The translations under genes and the position numbers were made by a program. Positions 1 to 9,959 of a stretch of DNA of 64,000 bases are shown here, piece by piece (the first letter of the stretch is position 1; every line of letters starts with the position of its first letter). The DNA comes from Simmondsia chinensis (lineage: Eukaryota; Streptophyta; Magnoliopsida; Caryophyllales; Simmondsiaceae). The notes under the pieces were generated by a model that worked only from the letters and a program-made list of their open reading frames with translations, did not search any database and had not been told where the DNA came from. The DNA lies in NCBI GenBank assembly GCA_018398585.1, contig JAGTTD010000024.1, positions 7,964,071 to 8,028,070 of the forward strand. The letters run 5' to 3'.

Positions 1-571
1 AGCATTCATCTCGATTAAACCCAATAGCTTGTTCCACTTCTCTTAGATCAAAAGGTCTGCTATTTGTGTTCTTAGATGAGTACACATCAGCTCCACATCC
101 TTGTGCCTGAATTTGGATCAGATCTTGCAGACTTTCCAGCTGAACAGATTGTCTAGTAGTAGCAACAACCTGATGCCTCGCTGAATTTGGTTGCACTTCA
201 GTGGAAACACCCTGATCCCTTGTTGAAATCTTCATTTTCCTTGCCTTCTTTAACATCCTCTTGATCCAAGAAGATGCTCCAAGTCTATCAATTGACTGCA
301 GCACCATCTTATGCTGCCTCAATTTCAAGTTCTTGAGCAAGAGAAGCTTGTCGAGAACCACCTTATTGGACTTAAGAAGAAGAAAATCATGAGGTCTTCT
401 CTTATAAACCAAGATTGGCTTCTTCAATGCTCTTAATTGTTTGCTTGAAAAGCACTTCTTGTGAGTAAGACCAATTGCCAACTCGATCTCAACTTTAGGC
501 TATATGATCAGCTTCAAATGCAATTTTCTGAAGCTTAGAACTTGTATTTCTACTTGCACTTCCTTTGTTGC

Positions 572-817
572 AAAAAAGAGGGCACCAACACACTGTCACC
601 GGATCCCATTAGAACTTCGAAGTTAAGCGTGCTTGGGTGAGAGTAGGACCAGAATGGGTGACCTGTAGGGAAGTCCTCACCCTCAAGTTGGGGGCACTGG
701 AAAAAAGCCTCTCTTTAGGTTAACACCCTCAAGGGGGAAGGTTGCGTACATCGGCCCCCCCGACCTTGCATAGGCGGGAGCCCTTGAGGCACTGGGTATG
801 TTCCTTTATGTTCCTTT
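572..817 (+). mobile_element. SINE with 5S rRNA-derived head and Au-type tail
   Basis: A non-autonomous retroposon of about 246 bp. Bases 582-679 match plant 5S rRNA closely, including the internal Pol III promoter region (AAGTTAAGCGTGCTTGGG). After a short linker (680-715) comes the tail typical of plant Au SINEs, with AAGGTTGCGTACAT followed by GGGAGCCCTTGAGGCACTGG and GTATGTT. The insertion is bounded by direct repeats ACTTCCTTTGTTGC at 558-571 and 818-831, a 14-bp exact target-site duplication. It sits in the decayed minus-strand frame. A second complete copy is at 40,893-41,147. Known Au SINEs have a tRNA-derived head; here the tRNA head is replaced by 5S. Confidence 0.88.
582..679 (+). 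other. 5S rRNA-like segment (SINE head, not a 5S gene)
   Basis: About 98 bp resembles plant 5S rRNA from roughly nucleotide 13 onward. The blocks ACCGGATCCCATTAGAAC, GAAGTTAAGCGTGCTTGGG and ATGGGTGACC are plain. The canonical 5S start and the T-run terminator are missing, and the segment runs straight into the Au-type tail, so this is a retroposed promoter head, not a 5S gene. Confidence 0.85.
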
Positions 818-1830
818 ACTTCCTTTGTTGCGACTTTTAGAGATTCTTTAGCTTGCAATGGAGAATTTTCATTCTGGATTGTGGCTGTCATTGTAGCACT
901 AAGCTTCTGAATTCCAACCAAACCAAATCCACACTGAGTCTCAAGGCCTTGTGGGATGTTCATGTCCTGACTTGCAGTTGCAGTCCCCCATTCCCAACTG
1001 TATCCAGCACTGTGTGGTGAGTTTTGAGCCCCTTCCTGCTCCGTTTTCTGATTGAAACGCTGTATTCCTTCCCAAGTAATGTTAAGTATCTTCTTTCCTA
1101 GATCAAATGGTCTCATTTGAACCTGATTGTAACCGTTAAGTCATATACTTATGGCCATGAAGGATCAAAAACACTTTGTACTGCTGCTACATCCGCCTCT
1201 GCTATTACCTTACCCTCATCGTGCATTTCCAGATCATGTTGCTGTTGTACCCATTCTTCTTGATCCAACAAGTACAATGATGCAACATCCATCTGTTGTA
1301 ATGCTCCTTCCTCTTTTAACAACATCATTCCCTTAACTGAATATGCGCGGATTTGGTCTTGTGATTTAATTTCTCCATCATTCAATGGCACATCATCTTG
1401 CAAAAGAACTCCTTCATTTTGTACTGCGACCTAGCTCGCAGTTGTAACTTCTAATTGTAAGCCTAAATTAGCACATTCATTCTCACGTTGTTCAGATTCT
1501 TGCTCATTTCTTAGTTGGGAGAGTTGCTCAAGAGGTTGTTACGGTTTCAATGTTTGTTGCTGCATTTCCTTCTCTTCTTGTTCCATTGCTTTACAGGGAT
1601 TGAGATATTGGACATTTAACACTTGATAATGGTCATCGTCGTATGCTCCTTGAGTTTGTTTAAGTGCTCTTTCAACATAGCTTCTTTAAGTATAGGTCAC
1701 CTTCGCTTCAACCCAAAAGTTGGATATGGAAACCACTTTAATACCTTCAAGGTAACCATCGAGACTAAACAATTGATGGAGGACATTTTTGGTGATGGGA
1801 TGAAGAATACTGAAAACCGTTACTAAGAGT

Positions 1831-2283
1831 GTAGCATCTTCATTGCAGACTTGGTGATAGATTGAGCATACATTTTGAGCTTGGTCGAAGTTAATGGAGC
1901 AAGCTCAAATAGTGATTCAGCTAACAGAATGCAATTTTCAGCTAAGAATTCACAAGAACAGCAACTCAGGCTCAGAAATCCAAATTCGGCAAGTTCGCTA
2001 TGGAATCAACTGAATTGAAGTGCAATTCATGCTTGATCGATGACTTAGCAGCACAAAATGACCAGAATTCAGCAACAGAACACATTTACAGTAACTATGA
2101 ACTGAAATCTTGATCAAGCATAACTTGAATACATAACTTGATGTTAATGCAGCATTGACTGAGAATTCTGGACAATTAACATGAAATCTTGATCCAATGC
2201 AAGTCTGAGCAACAAGACCTAGCTTAGATGCAGCCCGAACTGAATTCATCAACTGGACCCAAACCCGCCCCATAAGTCTCATA
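1831..2283. other. no recognisable gene
   Basis: I see no gene. Short reading frames here have no family features. The composition (many CAGCAA and GAATTCAGC words) resembles the untranslated part of the gag-only element at 38.4-38.9 kb, which may mean retroelement leader sequence, but I cannot align it convincingly. Confidence 0.3.
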
Positions 2284-2616
2284 ATGAGATGCAGAAAGAG
2301 TAAAGCTCCTCACCCAACCCTGAAAAAGTTAGAGGCGAATGGTGGAAAAGCTCTCAAGGAAGACCTCCTCAACATCTACCCAAGCTTTTCGGTAGAAGTT
2401 CTAAAGAAGGTTGAGAACAACCCCAGATTGCTCTTGCACATGGCCCACAGGCCACAAGTTGGACTTTATGATGGAGTCCATCATCCCCATATGACGTGGA
2501 AGGGTGGACCAATTCATGGTGGTGACTTTATCGTTGGCACAGCGGCTACCGCATATTTCATTAATAATGGTTATGGGGTTCGATGGGTTTGCACGAGAAG
2601 CCAGCTGGTATTTTGA
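2284..2616 (+). pseudogene. unidentified 110-codon reading frame
   Basis: An open frame of 110 codons starting at ATG 2,284. The product has a basic N-terminus, then a G- and H-rich stretch (GLYDGVHHPHMTWKGG, then GGDFIVGTAATAYFINNG) whose composition looks protein-like rather than random. After 2,616 similar-looking sequence seems to continue briefly in another frame, so it may be a fragment of a larger gene or element with a frameshift. No signal peptide, zinc motif or transposon hallmark is visible. I do not recognise the family and assign no function. Confidence 0.25.
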
Positions 2617-3691
2617 AAGAAAAGTGGGGCACCAATAGCCTCGGCGACATCAGTGCAATCAAAGATGTTGTGGTTGCCACAAATATTAACCTCGCACGAT
2701 GGGTCGTCATCGTCTTAATTGAGATTGAAGGAAGAGTAAAATGCCCTCACTAAGGAGGAGACAACATGATCATCCTCCAACCCTCTCCCAAGAAGGTAAG
2801 TAGGCCCACATCAATTCTAAACGAAATGGGTCAGTCCCCATTAGGTTCCCATCACAAATCCTCATCGAACACAGTCTTGTTGATAATTTCGCTATGTTAA
2901 GGCGGGCTTAGAAGTCAATGGTTTGGGAGTTGCTGCTTCCCTCCTCATGACGGACTTTCTTAGTACGAGCCATGACCTGAAAATGAAAGATCGAATCAAA
3001 ACACAAGGAAAAGGAAGAGACTCCAAATCCTAAATGTAATCTAACGGAAAACTAGCCTAGAAATTAATGTAAGTGATGAACCACCAAAAATAACAAAAAA
3101 AGTAAAAAAAAGAAAAACATAAAGGAAAGAAAGTAAAATCAAAATCTACCCTTAAACAAGGTAAAAACTTTAACATTAGACTAATACTAGGAATAAAACA
3201 TGAAAGGGACTATTAAACCTAAGTTAAAAATTAGTAAAAATGAATACATCAACCCTAAAACATGAACAACTCAAGTGAATATTAAAGGAAAATCTAAAGA
3301 TGAACAAATCGAGTCAAGATCCTACATTGTTCACACAAGAACATATCCAAAAAAATCTAGCAAATAAAGACATCAAAACTTAAGATCCGACCACAAGTAC
3401 CCTAATGTTAACATGGCATATGAACAAAGAGATAGAAAAAATACATATTCAAGTAAAACCAACTTTGTTCATAATCAGGACCTAGGTCTACAACGACCCA
3501 ACACATTTAGGTGGAAAATCATGAAAAGCCCTAAAATATTCACTCTCCGAAAAAAAAAAAAAAAAAACAAGGTAAAAGACTTAAAATTAAAGAAGAAACA
3601 CATACCTTGAGAAGAAGTGAAATAAAGGGGAGAGAAAAATGGTGGCCGAGATGGGCTTGGAGTGTCGGTTGGGGCGACTGGTGGCCAAAGT
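2617..3691. other. A-rich non-coding stretch
   Basis: Purine-rich, A-rich sequence with several short A runs and no gene that I can support. It lies downstream of the Athila-like integrase (minus strand), where such elements carry a long 3' non-coding region, so it may be part of that element. No LTR boundary could be placed. Confidence 0.35.

Positions 3692-3779
<88 letters not shown>
3692..3779 (+). repeat. poly-G homopolymer, 88 bp
   Basis: An uninterrupted run of 88 G residues bounded by T at 3,691 and C at 3,780. All glycine-rich or proline-rich reading frames across it are by-products of the run. Such length is very unusual for plant DNA; either an expanded G tract or a sequencing or assembly artefact. 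Confidence 0.95.
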
Positions 3780-3782
<3 letters not shown>

Positions 3783-4169
3783 TGCTTTTGTGTGTTAGGG
3801 TTTGATAAGAAGAGGGGGAGAGAATGTGAGGGTGAGGGAAAGAAAAAGATCGGGGGCGGGGGGATAAAAAGGGGGCCTGCTCGATCGGGGAAAAGTCCCC
3901 GATCAATAGGGCCCTTACAGAAGTGAGGTCGATCAATTGGGGACTTGCAATAAGCCTCCCGATCGATTAAGATACCTCCTTATTGATCGGGGAACTGTAG
4001 TAAGCCCCCCAAAGACTAAAAACCAAAAAAAAAAAAAAAAACTTTAAAAGTGTGCATCCTGATTTTTTTTTTTTTAAAGAAAATGAATTATGAAACAAAA
4101 GAAAATTGGGTTGCCACCCAGTAGTGCTAAGTTTAATGTCTTTAGTTAGACGCGGTGTAGACTACAAAA
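3780..4169 (-). other. 3' region of the Athila-like element
   Basis: No gene. On the minus strand the integrase stop is followed at about 4,159-4,108 by GACATTAAAC and then GGGTGGCAACCCAA. From memory, a block of this kind (a motif near GGGAGGCAACCC just after the pol stop) is a hallmark of Athila-type elements, so it supports the lineage call. The rest is the GATC-rich block and A runs. Confidence 0.5.
3883..3904. repeat. perfect hairpin within a GATC-rich block
   Basis: GATCGGGGA at 3,883-3,891 pairs with TCCCCGATC at 3,896-3,904 around a 4-base loop. Related GATCRATYGGGGA words recur in both orientations up to about 4,000, together with AAGCCTCCC or AAGCCCCCC. The block lies in the 3' region of the Athila-like remnant. 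Confidence 0.7.
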
Positions 4170-7100
4170 TCATGTCGATTCCAAGGCTGTGTCCTCAAGG
4201 TGAATTTCCACAAACTTGTGAGCATGATCCCCTAACCCAATAGCATGCTTTAAATGATGTCCATTCATAGTGAGAAGAGGGCCATCATCGAGGTCTTGAA
4301 TCTCGATTGCCCCAGAAGGGTATGCTTGGACCACTTCATAAGGTCCATCGCATTGAGAGCATAGTTTTTCGGGAAAGAACCGAAGTTTTGATTTGTAAAG
4401 CCACATTCTTGTCCAACTTCAAAAGGTTTTTGCAAAATTTGTTTCTCATGAAAAGCCTTAGTTCTTTCTTTATAGAGCTTGGCATTTTCATATGCCTCTT
4501 ATTGCATCTCTTCCCACTCACTGAGTTGTAATCATCGATGTGACCTGATGGTGTGCATTTTATGATTAAATTGTTTCATGGCCCAATATGCAAGGTGCTC
4601 AAGATCCGCACGCGAGTGGCATGCCTTCCCAAAGAGTAAGAAATAGGGAGACATACTGATGTGTTTTTCTAAGTCTATCAAAATTTAATATTTAGCCCTA
4701 TCTACTAAACACATCTAAATTAAAGTGTAGGGCGAGAGGGTATCGAACCACGTGGACTAAGAGTACGTGAAATTATTCTATGACCTAAATTGGTTTGAAT
4801 AAGATTGAGAGGTTTTTGCGTTAATTAATCTAGAAAACAACAACTAAAGAATCCATCATTAGCCAATTATTTTTGAGTTAACCTTTAAATTTGGATTATT
4901 GATTGTCGTACAGGTAGTGATTTAGGCTACAAGCTTCAACCTACTAAAGAGATGTTGTTAGTATCACGTATTGACCCTATCTAACTAAAGCATAAGGAAA
5001 ATAGGCTCAACCTAACGTATTATTAATTATTATGTATTCACCTTATCTAACTAAAGCATAGAAAAAATTGGTTTTAATTAACACTCAGTTAATACTATTG
5101 CTTGATTAATTAATCCTAAGGCTATAAGCACAAAGAATTAATTTATTATTATCAACATCAATAATTAAGGGGTTATAAACACAATAATCGTCTCAATTGA
5201 ATAAACAATTAAAGCACAATATTTTAAAGTATTTCTCACAATCAAACAATTTATATAACTAACAAATTATCCCGAAATTAAAAGTAATACAAAGTAAAAA
5301 GGCTAAGACTTCATCTAACCCCAGAGAGCAAGCTAGCTCTCCATCAAAGATGAACCGGTGAAGGAGGAGATGAACGAACTTATGTCGGTCTTCAAGCTAA
5401 TTTCGTTCCCGTTCCAATTTAACGAAAAAATAGAAAAGTAATATAAAAGAAGAGAGAGAATTGAGAGAGAGAGAACTCTGGTGAAAGGGAAAAAATCGAA
5501 CACCCTCAAATCTCAGCTCCAAATCCTACTTAAATCCTCTCACAACACCGACCCTTGTTCGTATTCTCCAAGCCCTAACAGAGCTAGGCCGAGCTTGGGC
5601 CACACGCACGGTGAAGCTGGGTCGAGATCTGGTGTTGACGGAGGTCTGGAGATGGGCCTTTGTGCTTGCGTGTGAGGTGATGACGGCTTGGGTGTGCTGC
5701 TGGTGACGATGGGCTGGACGCGCTGGGCTGTTGGTGTTGAACAGGACGCAAGACTGAGGGGACGATGAGTTTGGGTTGAGATTGTGTTGGGCCTGTGTTC
5801 GTGGGCTTGAGGTTGATGATGAAGGTGTTGGGCTTGGGTATTGTAGCGGTGCAGGTCGGGTCAGAGCGGGCCGAGCTTATACATTGTTGTCCCAAATCTC
5901 AATTGACTTGATTTAATTGTTTATGCATCGAATTTGTCTTATTTGCACTAGAATTTGGCAATTTTCGGAACTTTAATTTCAAACATGTTAAACATAAAAA
6001 TTTTCAAAATAAATGTAGAACTATAATTAAATAGGTGCAAAATAATTAAAATAACAATTAAAAGATGTGTAAATCTGAGACGCATCACATATCGATTGGA
6101 GTCGTCAAAGTTGTACGATAAGCCCAAAGAGCGTTGTTCAGCCTCAAAAACCAATCCTTGCAATCTGGTCTAACAATCTTTTCAAGAATGGGCTTTATTT
6201 TTCCATTAAAGACCTCAACTTGACTGCTGGTTTGAGGGTGATAGGGGCCTACCAGTTTATGAGTGATTGAGTACTTCCTAAGAAGTGCCTCAATTGAATG
6301 GTGAGTAAAATGCGTCGTCCAATCATTGATGATTGTTTTAGGAACACCAATTTATGAGAAAATGTCATCCTTAACAAATTGAACAACCACCTTGTGGTCA
6401 TTTGCCTGAATAGTGATAGCCTCAACCCACTTCGACATGTGATCAAGAGCCACTAAAATATACAAAAATCTATGTGAGTTAGGGAAAGGCCCTATGATGT
6501 TGATGCCCCATATGTCAAATTTTCAAAAACCAAGGTGGGATATTGAGGCATCACATTACGTTTTTTTTAGGGCGCTAGTGCGCTAACACTGGTCACAGGC
6601 CCTATAAAAATCACAAGTGTCTCAAAAAAGAGTTGGCCAAAAGAAGCCACTTTGTAGGACTTTTGCAGCAGTGCGTCGTCCTCTAAAGTGCCCTCCACAA
6701 GCCAAACTATGACTAAACTGTAATATACTATCCAGCTCAATTTTCGGGACACAACAACGTATTATTTGATCGGGGCATATCTTAAACAAATCTGGATCGC
6801 CCCAAAAGAATTGCTTCACTTGTGAGAAGAAACGATCCCTTGCGTGCTTCGGCCAGTGGGTAGGAAGCTTCCCCATTGCCAAGTAGTTCATGATGTGTGC
6901 GTACCATGGGTATCTACCTCCTGCAATAGCAAATAATTGTTCATCAGGAAAATAGTCATCAATAGGGCCAGTACTGGAATCAGATGGAAACACAACCCTT
7001 GAAAGGTGATCAAGGACTATATTATCTATGCCTTTCCTATCACTAATCTCTTGGTTAAATTCCTGGAGTAATAAAACCCAACGAATGAACCTAGGTTTCA

Positions 7101-7919
7101 TTTCCTTCTTAATAAGACTGAATCGTTTGGCAGCATGATCAAAAAAGACTATGACTCTAGAGCCTAAAATATAGGGTTAAAACTTGTTAAGAGTGAAAAC
7201 TACAGCTAGCAACTCCTTTTCAGTAGTGGTGTGGTTCTTTTGAGCCTCATCTAAGGATATGCTAGCATAGTAAACCATGACAGGTTTTCGACCCTTCCAT
7301 TGATTGAGCACCGCTCCTAAAGCATAATTCAAGGCATCACACATAACCTCAAATGGCAAAGGGTACTCCGGTGGTGGGATGATTGGGGCTGTAGACAACA
7401 AGGCTTTTAACTTAGTTAAAGCAGCTAAACACTCATCATTAAAAACAGAAGGCACATCATTAGCAAGCAAGAGGTTTAGCCATTTTACTAAAGGTGGTGA
7501 TAAAAACCTACGTGGCCAAGAAATGAGCGAAGTTCCTTCATCGAGGTAGGTGGAGGAAGGTTGGCTATTACATCCACCTTGGCCTTGTCTCTAGTGATAC
7601 TTGCTTTGGATACCACATGCCCTAACACTATACCTTGTTGAACCATGAAATGGCTCTTCTCCAAGCTAAGAACCAAATTTTACTCTTCCCATCTCTACAA
7701 AACAAGGTCCATGTGAGAAAGGCATTCATCAAAAGACCGCCTAAACACAGAAAAACCATCTATAAGAACTTCCAGGTATTGGTCCAGCATGTCAAAAAAG
7801 ATGCACAACATACGTCGTTGGAAAGTAGAAGGTGCATTGCACAAACCGAAGGGCATCCTTTGATATGCGAACGTTGTTTATACCATAATTTCAAGGGAGC
7901 TGGGACGACACTATTTTGA
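4170..7919 (-). mobile_element. Athila-like Ty3/gypsy pol remnant (RT end, RNase H, integrase)
   Basis: On the minus strand the order is: end of reverse transcriptase (about 7,919-7,488; GHVVSKASI, LRSFLGHVGFYHHL), RNase H (7,470-6,990; HTTTEKELLAVVFTLNKF), integrase zinc-binding region (to about 6,640; [18 protein letters not shown]), integrase core (6,620-6,093; YHPQTSSQVEV, DWFLRLNNALWAYRTT), then after a nested solo LTR the core end ([17 protein letters not shown]) and C-terminal module ending GHHLKHAIG at about 4,230. The FGKACH and GPYEVV motifs fit the Athila branch. gag and the RT catalytic core are missing: at about 7,920 the frame stops against a Tat-type element in opposite orientation. 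Frameshifts and stops make it dead. Confidence 0.85.
4657..6087. mobile_element. solo LTR, 1,431 bp, inserted in the Athila-like integrase
   Basis: The ends are inverted: TGATGTG at 4,657 and CGCATCA ending at 6,087. The flanking five bases are CATAC (4,652-4,656) and CATAT (6,088-6,092), a target-site duplication with one mismatch. The integrase reading frame stops at one end and resumes at the other, which independently fixes both boundaries. There are no pol motifs inside, so I call it a solo LTR; orientation is uncertain. The 6,087-side end recurs as a truncated copy at 27,411-27,841. Confidence 0.82.
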
Positions 7920-9182
7920 ACAAAGTGCCACTTGCTTACTACGTGAGGTCCTCCTCGAGGCGATCAGACCTTAAGTGCTAAGATGGTGGCGTCTTAAGCC
8001 TAGTATCCTAAGATGTTTTTCACCCTACCAAGTGTACCAGCCACTGGCGATGGTTGAAGGGTGAAGGGACCTCGAGCTCAAGGGCTTGCCATGAAGGCTG
8101 CAAGATAGTTGGTTTTTAAGCTCAGGACAGTTACTTGTGGTGCAATCTTAGATACTTGGGCATTAAGCTTAATCCAAGAGAACGTGGAGCTTCTAGAAGG
8201 GACTTCGGCTGAAAAGGCGGACGTTGGCTCCAAGGAATTCCCTCAAGCATTGAATCTAGGGCACGTTCATTGGTTATTCATGTGCAAGAAGAAAACGAGT
8301 TGGATTTATCTTATCTAAAAGTAGCACCAACTAAGATGGATGATCTGAGAGTGGAGGTTTAGGCTCCTCTTACGGAGGTTAATCCGGGCTGTAAGGAAAA
8401 CCCAAGGCCTACATATGTGAGTGCTCTACTTTCTGAGGAATAGAGGAATGAATATGTTGACCTGCTTTTTGAGTTCAGGGACTGTTTCGACTAGGAGCAT
8501 CATGAGATGCTTGGCTTGGAGAGAATGGTGGTGGAGCATAAACTGTAAATTAGGCTAGGGTCAAAACACGTTGTCCAGGCTCATTGTAGGTTGTCCCAGG
8601 AGATCATAGATTTGGTCAAAGAGGACATTGAGAGACTCTTGAAGGCCAAATTCATTCAAATGGAGATGTAAGTTGAATTGCTAGCTAACATAGTTCAAGT
8701 GCTTAAAAAGAACGGCAAAATCATAGTTTGTATTGACTTCAAGGACTTAAACACAGCCATGCTAAGAGACGGATGTCCTATGCCCATTGTTAATGTGCTC
8801 ATTGATTAAGTCTTGAGGCATGAGATATTGTCCTTTACGGATGGATACTGTGGGAATTACTGAGTCATGACAGCTTTGAAAGATACCCACAAGACTGTGT
8901 TTAGATGTCCCAGGTCAATTGGGACCTTTGTATGCCATTTTGGTTAAAAAAACATTGGTGCCACTTATCAATGAGCCATGAACATGACTTTTAATGGCTT
9001 AATTAGCAAGACCATGGAAGTCTATATAGATGACATTGTAATCAAGTCAAAACCCAAGTTAAGCACTTTGGACGATTTGAGAGGAGCGTTCTTATGAATG
9101 GGGAGCCACAATCTCAAATTGAACTCGTTAAAGTATGCCCTTGGGGTTCCAGCCGGAAACTTCTTGGCTTCCTCTTGCACGA

Positions 9183-9213
<31 letters not shown>

Positions 9214-9959
9214 TCAAATTTGACATAAATAAGGAAAAATTCATTCAGAAAGCTTAATCGCCTTCAAACAGAAAGGAACTTGCAATGTTTCTTCAGGTAG
9301 ACCAATTTAGGAAATTTCATCTACTATGGTGGATAAAAAACTAAAGTCTTCTCAATATTATTGAGGCTCAAGTCAGAACAAGAGTTAAGATGGGAGGAGC
9401 AACATCAAACAACCTTTAAGTCCATCAAAGAGTATTTAATCAGGCCATCGGTGTTGATTCCACTAAAGCAGTGGAAGCCATTGAAGATCTATTTTTCTAC
9501 ATCTTCGGAGTCCATAGGCTATTTGTTAGTACGGGACGACAGGGAAGGCTTTGAGCAAGTTGTGTTCTTCCTGAGCCGTTGTTTGAACGAATGTGAAATA
9601 AATTACACTTCTATTGAAAAGTTGTGTTTATCTTTGTTTTATGCGTCTGCAAAATTGAGGACTTACTTTCTTGCATTTACTATTTATGAAATTGCTTAGA
9701 CAGATGTCCTTGCATACATGTTAGATAGACCATTAATGAGAGGCAGGTCGAATAAGTGGAAAATCGCTTTGCTTCGGTATGGATTAGTGTATCTGTCACA
9801 AAAGTCACTAAAAGGCCAAGCTTTGCAAGACTTCATGGTTGACCCTTCTAATATAAAACATAATCGACCCGTGGAAAAGGGAGGTTTTGATAATAGGAAT
9901 AGCCTCGTGGAGACTTTACTTTGACCGATCAAAGGCCAAGTCTAGTGTTGGGGTGGGTG
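7920..9959 (+). mobile_element. Tat-lineage Ty3/gypsy pol, part 1 (RT and RNase H)
   Basis: Degenerate plus-strand pol. RT begins near 8,470 (EHHEMLGLERMVV), continues with LLKAKFIQ, VLKKNGKIIVCIDFKDLNTA near 8,700-8,760, and has its catalytic motif as YIDD at about 9,021-9,035, followed by DDIVIKSK. RNase H occupies about 9,361-9,959 (FFLSRCLNECEINYTSIEKL, KLRTYF). The wording NIVQVLKKNGK and the RNase H style fit the Tat branch. Many in-frame stops and a 29-base G run (9,185-9,213) disrupt it. The 5' part of the element, including LTR, gag and protease, is absent; the left edge abuts the Athila-like remnant. At 9,960 the frame is cut by a copia element and resumes at about 20,940. Confidence 0.82.
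9185..9213 (+). repeat. poly-G homopolymer, 29 bp, inside RT
   Basis: 29 consecutive G residues lying within recognisable RT sequence, between words corresponding to the end of the palm region and the connection to RNase H. The RT frame does not code for this run in other elements, so it is an expansion, insertion or artefact. Confidence 0.95.

Larger units (their letters stand above)
1..1830 (-). pseudogene. decayed reading frames of unknown identity, split by a SINE
   Basis: On the minus strand long but broken open stretches run through this region: 1,826-1,600, 1,403-1,149, 1,116-834, then across a SINE (572-817) into 557-1, where the frame stays open to the window edge. The reading phase resumes after the SINE, so the SINE landed in a once-continuous frame. 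The first stretch (about 1,826-1,610) resembles a PTB-type RRM: it has PITKNVLHQLFSLDGY, then VEAKVTY, and later LNVQYLNP. The remainder is rich in Q, K and S, with basic runs near the window edge. I do not recognise the protein. RRM-bearing frames occur in some plant retroelements, so a retroelement ORF is my guess, not a finding. It is surely non-functional, with several stops and frame changes. Confidence 0.4.

Noticed and set aside
582..679. A functional 5S rRNA gene
   Set aside because: Lacks the canonical 5' end and terminator, is single and diverged, and is joined to a SINE tail with TSDs.
3475..3936. Reading frames with long poly-proline or poly-glycine
   Set aside because: They exist only because of the 88-base G run; no start context, domain or conservation supports a protein.
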